Shown here piece by piece: positions 10,550 through 19,294 of a stretch of DNA of 64,000 nucleotides. Below the pieces are notes generated by a model, which saw only the letters and a program-made list of their open reading frames with translations, did no database searches and was not told the origin of the DNA. The first letter of the stretch is position 1; each line of letters starts with the position of its first letter. Origin of the DNA: Cytophagales bacterium (lineage in GTDB: Bacteria > Bacteroidota > Bacteroidia > Cytophagales > Bernardetiaceae); the NCBI GenBank assembly GCA_013299045.1, contig JAAFJX010000013.1:1-64000 (forward strand), written 5' to 3'. The translations under genes and the position numbers were made by a program.

Positions 10550-11005
10550 TTAACCCGCCCATTTGAGCAAAAATTCTTTGGCATATATGGCCACGGTTGA
10601 AAAAACTCCCCCCCAAAAAATCGCACTAAGCGTCATCCAGAAAATGATATTGCGTTTGCGCTCCCCAAACGAAACTGCTATGAGTGTGCCACCTGGCGGA
10701 CTAAAAATCAGTGGAGACAGAAAGGCAATGCCTTTGATGCCGTAGCTACGCCATATACGCACCATGCGGCGGTTTCGCTTTGTAAACAATTTAGGCTTTG
10801 TTTTTCGGAAGCTCAAAAGCCATTGGCGCAAAGGTAAGCCAGCCCACGAAAGCAGAATGGAGGTGGCAATCATACCACTACAAGTTGGCAAAAAGATTTC
10901 TAACCAATTAAAACCATAACTCAAACCGAGCAAAGGGCCAAGTAGAAATTTTGCCATACTGACCCCCAAAACAGACAAATATTTAAGCAGAGTTTCTAGA
11001 ATCAT
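10550..11005 (-). CDS. Small integral membrane protein, possibly small-multidrug-export family
   Basis: This 151-residue protein has about four hydrophobic segments (SMAKFLLGPLLGLSYGFNW, MIATSILLSWAGLPL, GIAFLSPLIFSPPGG, IIFWMTLSAIFWGGVFSTVAI) and a basic loop rich in K and R (about 66-85). The conserved-looking GIAFLSPLIFSPPGGTLIA resembles the core of COG2426-type small membrane proteins, but this is a family impression, not a firm match. It starts 27 bp after the guaA stop on the same strand, so it is probably the second gene of a guaA transcript. Confidence 0.65.
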   Translation of the reverse strand: MILETLLKYLSVLGVSMAKFLLGPLLGLSYGFNWLEIFLPTCSGMIATSILLSWAGLPLRQWLLSFRKTKPKLFTKRNRRMVRIWRSYGIKGIAFLSPLIFSPPGGTLIAVSFGERKRNIIFWMTLSAIFWGGVFSTVAIYAKEFLLKWAG

Positions 11006-11032
11006 GTTGTTTTGGGGGGTTAGTCCTGTGTT

Positions 11033-12565
11033 TTATTCCCACTCAATGGTAGCGGGCGGCTTAGAGCTGATGTCATAAACCACGCGATTAACGCCCTTGA
11101 CGCGGTTGATAATGTCGTTGGATACCTCAGCCAAAAAACTGTAAGGTAACTGACACCAATCCGCCGTCATACCGTCTAGGCTTGTAACTGCACGCAAGGC
11201 CACTACACGCTCATAGGTACGCTCATCGCCCATGACTCCTACCGAATTAACGGGTAAAAGCATAGCACCAGCCTGCCAAACGTCTTTATAAAGGTCTTTT
11301 TCTTTCAATTTATTGATAAAAATGGCATCTACCTCTTGTAAAATAGCTACTTTTTCGGCAGTAACATCACCCAAAATGCGAATACCTAAGCCAGGGCCGG
11401 GAAAGGGGTGGCGGCCTAAAAGCTGTTCAGGCAAACCCATAGCTCTGCCTACGCGCCTCACTTCATCTTTAAACAAAGTTTTGAGAGGTTCTACAACCTT
11501 GAGCTTCATTTTTTCGGGTAAGCCGCCTACGTTGTGGTGGGACTTAATGGTGGCAGAAGGGCCTTTAACGGATACTGATTCAATGACATCAGGATAAATA
11601 GTGCCTTGCCCCAGCCACTTTATTTGGGGCACGTTTTGGGTTTCAGCCTCAAAAACATCAATAAAAGCCTTGCCTATGGCTTTCCGTTTGGCTTCTGGCT
11701 CGGTAAGCCCTGCCAAGGCTGTATAGAAAACCTCTTTAGCATTAACTCCTTTGATATTCAAGCCCATATCGCGGTAGCCAGCCAGCACCTCCTCAAATTC
11801 GTTTTTGCGAAGCAAGCCATTATCAACAAAAATACAACGCAATTTATTACCGATGGCTTTGTTCAATAAAACAGCCGCCACAGTAGAGTCCACACCGCCC
11901 GAGAGCGCCAAAACAACCTCATCTTGCCCTAGTAAGTGTTTTAGGTTCTGAACGCTCCCCTCAATAAAGGAAGCAGGAGTCCAGCTCTGGCTACACTGGC
12001 AGATACTGACTACGAAGTTCTGAAAAATTTTCATACCCTCGGTGCTGTGCGTAACTTCGGGGTGAAACTGCAAGCCAAAAACAGGCTCGCTGCGGTGCGC
12101 AAAGCCCGCAATAGGTATGCCCTCCGTACGTGCAATGCCTACGTAATCAGCCGGTAGTTGCGATACAGAATCGCCGTGGGACATCCATACCTGCGACTTC
12201 TGGGGCAAACCAGCCAAAAGCGCTGACTCTTGGCCTAATACTTCTAAGGTAGCGCGGCCATACTCGCGTAGTTCTGATTTCAAAACTTGGCCTCCCTGTG
12301 TTTGTGCAAGCATTTGCGCACCATAACAAAGCCCCAGAATAGGTATTTTTTGCGTCTTGAATGTCCCCAAATCAAGAAGAGGAGCCTCTGGCTGATGTAC
12401 TGAAAAAGGGCTACCAGATAGAATTAAACCTTTGGTGTTCGTGTCTATGGGTGGAATTTTATTGAAAGGGTGTATTTCGCAATAAACGTTCAACTCTCTG
12501 ATTCTGCGAGCGATAAGCTGTGTATATTGCGAACCAAAGTCCAAGATAAGAATCTTTTCGAGCAT
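11033..12565 (-). CDS. guaA: GMP synthase (glutamine-hydrolysing)
   Basis: Converts XMP to GMP using ATP and glutamine, the last step of guanine nucleotide synthesis; cytosolic. The 510 residues fit the family. Order: a class I glutamine amidotransferase domain (about 1-190; nucleophile in GLCYGAQML, catalytic His/Glu in [10 protein letters not shown]), an ATP pyrophosphatase domain with the PP-loop LSGGVDST (about 220-230), and a C-terminal dimerisation domain ([17 protein letters not shown]; end [18 protein letters not shown]). The start [21 protein letters not shown] is typical. A -7-like TAAATTTG lies at 12643-12650 on the minus strand. The small membrane-protein gene follows 27 bp downstream. 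Confidence 0.98.
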   Translation of the reverse strand: MLEKILILDFGSQYTQLIARRIRELNVYCEIHPFNKIPPIDTNTKGLILSGSPFSVHQPEAPLLDLGTFKTQKIPILGLCYGAQMLAQTQGGQVLKSELREYGRATLEVLGQESALLAGLPQKSQVWMSHGDSVSQLPADYVGIARTEGIPIAGFAHRSEPVFGLQFHPEVTHSTEGMKIFQNFVVSICQCSQSWTPASFIEGSVQNLKHLLGQDEVVLALSGGVDSTVAAVLLNKAIGNKLRCIFVDNGLLRKNEFEEVLAGYRDMGLNIKGVNAKEVFYTALAGLTEPEAKRKAIGKAFIDVFEAETQNVPQIKWLGQGTIYPDVIESVSVKGPSATIKSHHNVGGLPEKMKLKVVEPLKTLFKDEVRRVGRAMGLPEQLLGRHPFPGPGLGIRILGDVTAEKVAILQEVDAIFINKLKEKDLYKDVWQAGAMLLPVNSVGVMGDERTYERVVALRAVTSLDGMTADWCQLPYSFLAEVSNDIINRVKGVNRVVYDISSKPPATIEWE

Positions 12566-12760
12566 AAGACTTCAACAAAAGGCTTTAATAAAACTAATTC
12601 AAAACAGAACAAGCCATAGATGGATAAAACCCGTTCTGGCTACAAATTTAATGATTAAAATTTAAGAACGCCGTTTGAGGCAAAAAAAAGAAAATTCTAA
12701 TTCAACCACGAAAGGTTATCTTTCAGAGCTTTCAGTAACATCATTCCTTATAAACACAAA

Positions 12761-12790
12761 AAGGCGATAAGGTAAAAAACCTATCGCCTT
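12761..12790 (-). terminator. Rho-independent terminator of the rpmB-rpmG-DUF4295 operon
   Basis: Read on the minus strand, arms AAGGCGATAGGT and ACCTTATCGCCTT pair around a T5 loop with one bulged base. A T-run (CCTTTTTGTG) follows. It sits 20 bp past the DUF4295 stop. Confidence 0.8.
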
Positions 12791-12809
12791 GGGCAGAGAG
12801 CAGCCAAAA

Positions 12810-12965
12810 CTACTTCTTAGCCAATGTTTCGTTTACCTTGTCTTCAGTAACGATTTCTTCCTTGAAAGTATAAGCGCCTGTTTTAGGAGAACGGATTGTG
12901 CGAATGACTTTTGCATACTTGATGCCACCTTCTTTTTTAAGCGTGGCCACAACTTTCTTTGCCAT
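12810..12965 (-). CDS. DUF4295 family small basic protein (Bacteroidota ribosome-associated)
   Basis: A 51-residue ORF: starts MAKKVVATLKKEGG, contains KVIRTIRSPKTGAYTFKEE and ends VNETLAKK. It matches the pattern of DUF4295, a Bacteroidota-specific basic protein encoded right after rpmB and rpmG. From memory, this family has been assigned as a ribosomal protein (bL38) in a Flavobacterium ribosome structure; I could not check that. The start is 46 bp after the rpmG stop on the same strand, and a terminator follows, so it is the last gene of this ribosomal operon. Confidence 0.88.
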   Translation of the reverse strand: MAKKVVATLKKEGGIKYAKVIRTIRSPKTGAYTFKEEIVTEDKVNETLAKK

Positions 12966-13011
12966 GGTGTCAGGAGGGGTTTAAGAATGATTAAAAAACA
13001 TTTCAAAGAAA

Positions 13012-13200
13012 TTATTTAACTTCTTTGTGTACAGTAGAACGCTTCAGAATAGGATTGTACTTTTTGAGTTCAATTCTTTGCGTTGTGTTTTTACGATTTT
13101 TGGTCGTAATGTAGCGCGACATACCTGCCATGCCTGAATTTTTGTGCTCGGTGCATTCCAATATGACTTGCACTCTGTTGCCTTTGCTTTTCTTAGCCAT
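13012..13200 (-). CDS. rpmG: 50S ribosomal protein L33 (bL33), zinc-free type
   Basis: A 62-residue basic protein with the bL33 core [15 protein letters not shown] and [21 protein letters not shown]. Only one Cys is left (ECTEH), so it is the C-minus form that does not bind zinc. It is the second gene of the rpmB-rpmG-DUF4295 operon, 33 bp after rpmB. Confidence 0.96.
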   Translation of the reverse strand: MAKKSKGNRVQVILECTEHKNSGMAGMSRYITTKNRKNTTQRIELKKYNPILKRSTVHKEVK

Positions 13201-13233
13201 TTTTAATACCTTAAAAACAGTTGTTGATGTGAA

Positions 13234-13473
13234 TTACTTGTTTAAATGACCCTTTTCGCGTGCCTCTTTCAATACAGCAGAAATGCCGTTTTTGTTGATG
13301 GTGCGCATAGCCGAAGTGGTCAGTTTGAGGTCTATCCAAACGCCTTCTTCAGGAATAAAGAATTTTTTCTTCTGTAAATTTGGATTGAATCTACGCTTTG
13401 TTTTATTATTGGCGTGAGATACATTGTTGCCAGAGCGTGGCCTTTTCCCCGTGATTTCGCAAACCTTTGACAT
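13234..13473 (-). CDS. rpmB: 50S ribosomal protein L28 (bL28)
   Basis: A 79-residue protein starting [21 protein letters not shown], with the family signature [12 protein letters not shown] and the C-terminal [15 protein letters not shown]. It is a structural protein of the large ribosomal subunit near the peptide exit region. It is the first gene of the operon, with a strong promoter about 35 bp upstream (13508-13537). Confidence 0.97.
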   Translation of the reverse strand: MSKVCEITGKRPRSGNNVSHANNKTKRRFNPNLQKKKFFIPEEGVWIDLKLTTSAMRTINKNGISAVLKEAREKGHLNK

Positions 13474-13507
13474 GGTGTTCAGAACAGTTTTGATGCAATT
13501 GAAGCCG

Positions 13508-13537
13508 CAAAAGTAAGGTTTTTTTTTGTCAAAGCAA
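13508..13537 (-). promoter_or_regulatory. Bacteroidota-type promoter of the rpmB operon
   Basis: On the minus strand TTG (13537-13535), a 19-base spacer, then TACTTTTG (13515-13508). This is an exact fit to TTG-N17-23-TAnnTTTG. The expected transcript start would leave a leader of about 25-30 bases before the rpmB ATG. Confidence 0.75.
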
Positions 13538-13608
13538 AGAAAGAGATGAAAAAAAAGTATTTTTTTGTCTAATAAAATTGAACACGCAAAAATAGCCCTA
13601 AAACGTCC

Positions 13609-14214
13609 TCAAAGTACTACACGGCTAATGATACTGCGCCCAAGCGTTACCTCGTCTGTATATTCTAGCTCACTGCCCACAGCTATACCTCTTGCAATGG
13701 TGCTGATGCGTACCGTAGAACCTGCATCTTGGAGCTTCCGCGTAATGTAGTAGGCAGTTGTATCGCCTTCCATTGTAGCGGGGAGCGCCAAAATAATTTC
13801 TTCTACAGGACTCTCTGCCAGGCGCTTGAGCAAAGATAAAATATTCAGTTCGCTGGGGCCTATACCATTGATGGGTGAGATAAGCCCCCCCAGAACATGG
13901 TAAAGCCCTCTGTACTGTGCAGTGTTTTCTATGGCAAGTAAATCGCCGATTTCAGCCACAAGGCACACTAAGCTGTTATCGCGGCTGGTATTGCTACAAA
14001 CCTTGCAAATAGGTTTATCAGCGATTGCGTGGCAGGTAGTACAGTACTGCACACCAGAACGCATTTGACTAATAGCCTGCGCCAAATTTTGAGAAAAACT
14101 TGCGTCTTGCTTCAGTAGATGCAAAGATAAGCGCAGAGCGGTCTTTTTGCCTATTCCGGGCAGTTTGGCCAACTCTTTGACTGCATCTTCTATCAATTTG
14201 GACGGATAATTCAT
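13609..14214 (-). CDS. recR: Recombination mediator RecR
   Basis: RecR works with RecF and RecO to load RecA at gaps. The 201 residues fit the family (about 200). Visible: the N-terminal helix-hairpin-helix with LAKLPGIGKKTALRLSLHLL (about 15-33), a C4 zinc finger (CTTCHAIADKPICKVC, about 58-73) and a Toprim domain with LVCLVAEIGDLLAIENT, the GGLISPINGIGP loop and LALPATMEGDTTAYYI. The cytosolic gene stands alone, divergent from the YihY gene, and ends about 70 bp before the rpmB promoter. Confidence 0.96.
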   Translation of the reverse strand: MNYPSKLIEDAVKELAKLPGIGKKTALRLSLHLLKQDASFSQNLAQAISQMRSGVQYCTTCHAIADKPICKVCSNTSRDNSLVCLVAEIGDLLAIENTAQYRGLYHVLGGLISPINGIGPSELNILSLLKRLAESPVEEIILALPATMEGDTTAYYITRKLQDAGSTVRISTIARGIAVGSELEYTDEVTLGRSIISRVVL

Positions 14215-14550
14215 GCTTTTTGCAATCTGCTATGCTCAAAAAAGGCCATAGGCTTGTTTTAATTTTTAATCGTTTCTAAGGCATGGCAAAAATAAGAAAA
14301 AATAGGTAAGAAACGTGTTGCTTCATAGTAAATCATTAAAAAAGTTATTTGATTCAGTCTGGCCATAAAGCAATGCCTAAGCAGGCTGCATTAGAATATG
14401 ATATTGGAGTGGAGGGACTTCTCCTAACCTGTTTGAATATCAGCATAAGCGCATTGATAAAAGCCCAAAAAGCAGTAAAAGCAAAATATTATTCTATTTT
14501 TGCGTTATAAAGTCCAAACGTTTGCATTTTGGAATGAATCTAAATGAGGC
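14215..14550. other. Divergent intergenic region
   Basis: An AT-rich gap between recR (-) and the YihY gene (+). TATTTTTG at 14495-14502 is a possible plus-strand -7 box, 48 bp before the YihY ATG. I see no RNA gene or repeat in it. Confidence 0.4.
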
Positions 14551-15567
14551 ATGGAACACATTAAAAAAAATTTTGGTTTACAAGGTCTGCAAGGCGCTTT
14601 GATTGGCAGTCTCTGTGATTGGCTGGATAGACGGCACTTTGGGCGCGGGGGTGTATCGGCTTACACGGTTCTTTACGTCTTTTTTAGTAAGATAAAGAAG
14701 GAGTCTATTGGGCTACGGGCTAAGGCTGTGGCTTTCAACGCCACTTTGGCTATTTTCCCGTTTACAATTTTTTTGTTTACGCTCATTGCCTATCTGCCAG
14801 TCAAAAACATAGAACAGGTTTTTTTCTATGAACTCCAGCAGATTATGATGCAAGATATTTATGAAGCGCTCATTCCCTATTTACAGGATTTGCTCAGCAA
14901 CAGGCGCGGTGGTTTATTGTCCTTTGGCTTTGCTATGGCTATTTTTACAGCTACCGATGGCATGATGTCAGTTATGGGCGCTTTCAATCATTCCTACCGA
15001 GTTATAGAAAAGCGAAACGTGTTACGGCAAAGGATTGTGGCTTTTTTATTAACGTTTTTCTTGTCTATCTTATTGATTATTACGGTAGGCTCTTTACTGG
15101 CCGGCGAGATAATGGTAGCTTCTTTTGTAGAAAACGGCTTGCTTAAAAAAGATTGGTTGTTCTACTGCATTACAGTTCTCCGCTTTTTATTGGCCTTTGG
15201 CTCACTTTATCTTGCATTGCTAATGATTTATTACTTTGGCCCTACCGTACAACATAAATTTAACCAACTCCGTGCTGGGGCCTTGCTGAGCGCAGTCGCT
15301 ATTTTTTTAGTAACGGTTATTTTCTCTTATTATGTTGTTTATGTTGTTAATTTTCAGAAGATTTATGGGCCTATTGGCACACTGATAGGTTTTATGCTTT
15401 GGCTTCATATAGCCAGTTATAGTCTTTTAATTGGCTTTGAAATGAACGTGAGTGTGCAAAGCGCCAAGACACTTACGCATTGGCTACGCAAACACAACAA
15501 CGAAGATGATTTTGTGGTAGGCAAGCCCGAATTTTCGCAATTTGGTGAAGCCGAGAATGAGATATAG
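14551..15567 (+). CDS. YihY/BrkB-family inner-membrane protein
   Basis: A 338-residue polytopic protein of the YihY/virulence factor BrkB family; the molecular function is not established. The hallmark region is ESIGLRAKAVAFNATLAIFPF (about 50-70). About six membrane segments follow (ATLAIFPFTIFLFTLIAYL; LLSFGFAMAIFTAT; IVAFLLTFFLSILLIITVG; FLLAFGSLYLALLMIYYFG; GALLSAVAIFLVTVIFSYYV; IGTLIGFMLWLHIASYSLL). The end has the typical GFEMNVSV, then an acidic cytosolic tail. It is a single gene followed by a two-way terminator. Confidence 0.9.
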   Translation: MEHIKKNFGLQGLQGALIGSLCDWLDRRHFGRGGVSAYTVLYVFFSKIKKESIGLRAKAVAFNATLAIFPFTIFLFTLIAYLPVKNIEQVFFYELQQIMMQDIYEALIPYLQDLLSNRRGGLLSFGFAMAIFTATDGMMSVMGAFNHSYRVIEKRNVLRQRIVAFLLTFFLSILLIITVGSLLAGEIMVASFVENGLLKKDWLFYCITVLRFLLAFGSLYLALLMIYYFGPTVQHKFNQLRAGALLSAVAIFLVTVIFSYYVVYVVNFQKIYGPIGTLIGFMLWLHIASYSLLIGFEMNVSVQSAKTLTHWLRKHNNEDDFVVGKPEFSQFGEAENEI

Positions 15568-15581
15568 AGCTTGATATGGGG

Positions 15582-15620
15582 ACAAAAAAGGCCGTTCTAC
15601 TCACGAACAGCCTTTTTTGT
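15582..15620. terminator. Bidirectional terminator between convergent genes
   Basis: Arms of 16 bases (ACAAAAAAGGCCGTTC and GAACAGCCTTTTTTGT, one mismatch) surround a 7-base loop. A-runs and T-runs on both sides let it act on the YihY transcript (+) and on the repeat-protein transcript ending at 15647 (-). Confidence 0.88.
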
Positions 15621-15646
15621 TATGAAGTCAGAAGTCCCCCCAAAAA

Positions 15647-18600
15647 CTATTCTGACTCTAGCGTTATATCTCCAAAAATGGCTTTGGTTTCATTTTTACA
15701 AGCGTCGCGAAACTTCACAAACAGGCGCTTAAAACCAGCTGTTTCGGTGAACGAGTACACAAATTTACCCTTGTATTCTTCCCATTTAGCACCTTCAAAA
15801 CTAGTTGAAGTAGAAACCATCATCTCTGTAGCCTCACTAGCATTCAAAACGACATTCACTTCAGGGTTTTTAGTAAGGGGCTGACCATTATTCAGTTTTA
15901 CAACGCCAGGTGCAGGAGCGCGGGTATCAAGCATAATAGTACTTGCAGCCACATAAGACATATTGCCTGCATCGTCTCTGAATTTGACATAAACTGTTTT
16001 TTCTCCCTCAGTGCCAATCAGTGGCCAAATTTTAGCCTCTGTATAAGGCTCCCACTTGGCAGGTGAGGTAAAGTTGCGGGTATTGCTAATCATCATTTGT
16101 GTAGCGCCTTCTACAGTAAGCCTCAAAGTTACTACATTTTTATTGGTGTAGCGGTCTCCATTATTAATGACCACTTCTTCACCAAAAGGTTCTTGACGGT
16201 CAAGGAAGATGGAGTCTTTGATGGGATTAGACTCATTGCCCACATCATCTTTGAACTTAACGTAAACCACCTTTGCGCCATCTTCGCCACCGAGCGGCCA
16301 ATCGCTGAGTAGAATTTGATAGGGCTTCCACTGCGCGCTGTCAAAATTTGAAGAGTTGCTGATTTTTATAGAGGTAGCATCGAGGGTTTCTGTAACAATT
16401 TCTACATAACCGTTGATGTTGGTACAATATTTTGCGCCTCGGTTCAAAAAGATACGGCCATCTCGCGGGGCATTGGTATCGTAGCCAATACGAGCAGCAG
16501 CCACTTTTGAAACGTTGCCCGCTTTGTCTTTAAAACGTGCATAAACTGTTTTAACGCCATTATTGCCTACCAAAACGTGCTTTTTTTGTGTTTTATATGG
16601 CTCCCAGTCTTTTACGTCTTGGAAGGTGTAGTCATTTGTAATTTGCATACCAACAGCATCGCGGGCTTCTAAGGTAATTGTAACCTCTTGCACGTTAGTT
16701 CCCTTATCGCCATCATTGATTTTAACTTTTCCTTCGTAAGGCGGCTGGCGGTCTAGTTTGATGGTGGCTGTTTGCACTTCGGAAATATTACCAGCATTGT
16801 CTTTGTACTTGACGTAAACGGTTTTCTGACCATCATCACCAGCTAGAACGTAGTTCATATTAATATCGGAATAACGCTGCCAACGTGCGCCATTGAAGTC
16901 GCTGCTATTGCCAATCATCATAAAATCTGAGCCGCGCGCTTTGGGAGTAAGAACAACTACTTTGTTGGGCTGATTGGTGATGGTATCGCCACGATTTATT
17001 GTAACAGAGCAATCGTAAGGCGGTTGTGTATCCTTGATGATACGGCCAATAATTGGTGCAGATTCGTTTTGGGCTAAATCACGATACTTTACTGATATTT
17101 TGGAGGTATCGTTATTCTTACCTCCAATTTTCCAACCTTTCCATTCTGTTTTGAAAAGCTCCCATTTGGCATCTGTAAAGTCTGTGCCATTTACAATCAT
17201 CATTTCGTGTGCGCCACGTGCCCCCAAATTGAGCGTAACGGTATCTTTGTTGGTATATGTTGCACCATTGTTAATTTGTATGCGCAAATCTACTGGGGGT
17301 TGGCGGTCCAAAACAATTTTATCAAAAACTGGCTGCGAAACGTTACCCGCCTTGTCGCGGAATTTAACATAAACATACTTTTCGGCATCCATGTCGCTGC
17401 TTAGCTGCCAGTCAGAGATGCTATCTCTGTAGATTTCCCATTTACCATCATAAAAGGTGCTTGAATTACTAACCATCATATAACGCGCATCTTCTGCCAA
17501 AATCTTCAGGTTTACTCGGCCTAGTGTGTCGCGCGTTACGGCATCGATGCCGCCATCTTTCGTACTAATCCTCAAACTGGTATTGGTAGGAGCACTGCGG
17601 TCTAGTATGATGTCGTCTGTAGCCACCTCTGACTCATTGCCAGCCAAATCTCGGAACTTGACATATACTTTTTTAACACCTTCGTTCAAATCAAAGGTCC
17701 AAACAGGCAGTATAAAGTTTGGTGGCATACTTTGCCATTTGCCGCCGTCCATGTTTGGAAAATTACTGACTATAATTTCTGATGCACCCGGTGCAGATAC
17801 TTTTAAATCAACATCGGCTGTTTTTGTATAACGGTTTCCACTTGCAATAAGCACTTTAGGCGATTGAGGAGGGGTAACGTCAAGAACAATTTTGTCAAAA
17901 ACAGGGCGCGAAACATTCCCCACCCCGTCCTTGAAGATAACATAGACGGCTTTTTCACCAGTTTCGTTGGAGGGAATAGTATATTTGACTTCGGGTGTAT
18001 AGATCTCCCAGCTTTCTTGTCCTTTGATTTTGTATTCCTTGGCTCCCTCACAATACATTTGTAAGGTTACTTCTGCTTTCTGTGTATAGGTTTCATCATT
18101 GTTAATTCGCAAACGAGCATTGAGTGGTGGCATACGGTCTAGCGTAATGGTATCGCTCACAACTTCCGTCATATTGTTGGCGACATCTCTAAACTGCGCA
18201 TAAACACGCTTTACGCCATCTTGGCCTGTCAAGAACCAGCCCGTAATGTCTGCCTGATAGGGCAGCCAGCGCGAACCAATAAAGTCTGAGCGATTTCCGA
18301 CACGCATTTCCTTGCAGTCCACAGCATTCAATGTTAAATTAACTTTGCGGTCTGTGCTGTTCGTAAACTCCGCACCATTATTAATGGATATCCAAGCGTC
18401 AGAGGGGGGGTCTCTGTCTAAGATAATTTCGGCTACTGCTACTTCCGAAACAATCTCTTTGGTGGCGTTTCTGAAACGGGCAAAAACGGTTTTAAGACCG
18501 TCTACGTCTGCTACCAAGCGCCATTGCTTACGCACATCATAAGGCTCCCAGCGCGCACCTACAAAGCTACCGTTGTTACTGATACACATTTCGGCAGCAC

Positions 18601-18829
18601 CAAGGGCTTGTATTTTGAGCATGACAAAACCTTTGGGGTCATTGGTCATGGGCGCACCATCATTAATGGCAATTATACCTGTAATATTGCGCGGTGCATA
18701 GAAAAACAGTGTTTCGGTAGGGCCAGAAACGCTTTGCGCATAAGTATAAGGCGCTAGCCATTGACAAACACTTAATACTAACAAGTATATACTCCAACGC
18801 ATTCGCATAAGCTGTTGTTTTTTAAGCAA
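15647..18829 (-). CDS. Secreted protein with eleven tandem Ig-like repeats
   Basis: 1060 residues. A signal peptide ends near TYAQS (about residue 32). In-frame ATGs at 18808 and 18802 are other possible starts that keep it. Eleven repeats of about 85-95 residues fill the rest. Each starts near INNGATYTNK, has a core like EMMISNSSxFxxAKWEPY and GxDGxKTVYVKFRDxAGNxS, and ends ILDRQPP. The pattern suggests a beta-sandwich (Ig or fibronectin-like) array on the cell surface. No T9SS C-terminal domain, catalytic domain or lipobox is visible; the chain ends soon after the last repeat (FGDITLESE). The job is unknown: adhesin or stalk-like surface polymer are guesses. The terminator at 15582 serves its 3' end. 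Confidence 0.9.
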   Translation of the reverse strand: MLKKQQLMRMRWSIYLLVLSVCQWLAPYTYAQSVSGPTETLFFYAPRNITGIIAINDGAPMTNDPKGFVMLKIQALGAAEMCISNNGSFVGARWEPYDVRKQWRLVADVDGLKTVFARFRNATKEIVSEVAVAEIILDRDPPSDAWISINNGAEFTNSTDRKVNLTLNAVDCKEMRVGNRSDFIGSRWLPYQADITGWFLTGQDGVKRVYAQFRDVANNMTEVVSDTITLDRMPPLNARLRINNDETYTQKAEVTLQMYCEGAKEYKIKGQESWEIYTPEVKYTIPSNETGEKAVYVIFKDGVGNVSRPVFDKIVLDVTPPQSPKVLIASGNRYTKTADVDLKVSAPGASEIIVSNFPNMDGGKWQSMPPNFILPVWTFDLNEGVKKVYVKFRDLAGNESEVATDDIILDRSAPTNTSLRISTKDGGIDAVTRDTLGRVNLKILAEDARYMMVSNSSTFYDGKWEIYRDSISDWQLSSDMDAEKYVYVKFRDKAGNVSQPVFDKIVLDRQPPVDLRIQINNGATYTNKDTVTLNLGARGAHEMMIVNGTDFTDAKWELFKTEWKGWKIGGKNNDTSKISVKYRDLAQNESAPIIGRIIKDTQPPYDCSVTINRGDTITNQPNKVVVLTPKARGSDFMMIGNSSDFNGARWQRYSDINMNYVLAGDDGQKTVYVKYKDNAGNISEVQTATIKLDRQPPYEGKVKINDGDKGTNVQEVTITLEARDAVGMQITNDYTFQDVKDWEPYKTQKKHVLVGNNGVKTVYARFKDKAGNVSKVAAARIGYDTNAPRDGRIFLNRGAKYCTNINGYVEIVTETLDATSIKISNSSNFDSAQWKPYQILLSDWPLGGEDGAKVVYVKFKDDVGNESNPIKDSIFLDRQEPFGEEVVINNGDRYTNKNVVTLRLTVEGATQMMISNTRNFTSPAKWEPYTEAKIWPLIGTEGEKTVYVKFRDDAGNMSYVAASTIMLDTRAPAPGVVKLNNGQPLTKNPEVNVVLNASEATEMMVSTSTSFEGAKWEEYKGKFVYSFTETAGFKRLFVKFRDACKNETKAIFGDITLESE

Positions 18830-19294
18830 ATAGAATTATAAATTCAAAATTAGAAACCAAGCAAATCTTTTGATACAACGTTTTTGGGTGCTTTTTATTG
18901 AAAAAATTTGGGTTTGGACAGCAATATAGCGCACAAAAACTTGTATAAGTAACACGACCCGCAATAAAAGCAAAGTGCAGTGTTTTTTTACAAAATAACA
19001 GCCAAATATTTTGCCAAAGTATTTTTTTTTGAGCATTTTCAAAAATTAGTAGGCTGTTTGTCTTTTTTGGGGGCTTATCTCATCTGTTTTTGGATGTTCG
19101 GCGTGCAAGTCCTTAAAATGTTTCAGGAACTTTTTTAAGGTTGAACCCGCGCCTTTCGCAAAGTCTTTTGGCCAATTCGTATAAAAATCCGTTTCATTAA
19201 CAAACTGTTAGTTGTTTGATTCTTAATAAAACCTTATTTTTGACAAGTTTTACTCTCCCTTTTATGCTTATTATATCAAAACAAAACAAAGAAC
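18830..19294. other. AT-rich divergent intergenic region
   Basis: This lies between the 11-repeat gene (-) and the peptidase gene (+). It has the peptidase promoter at 19212-19242. The rest is AT-rich with no supported ORF or RNA. Confidence 0.5.
19212..19242 (+). promoter_or_regulatory. Bacteroidota-type promoter of the C1 peptidase gene
   Basis: TTG at 19212-19214, a 20-base spacer, then TATTTTTG at 19235-19242, 52 bp before the ATG. A second TTG at 19216 would give a 16-base spacer. Confidence 0.65.

Noticed and set aside
18400-18420. Run of seven G in the 11-repeat gene as a phase-variation tract
   Set aside because: It is short and codes for the conserved PP of the repeat end; runs of seven are common and usually stable.
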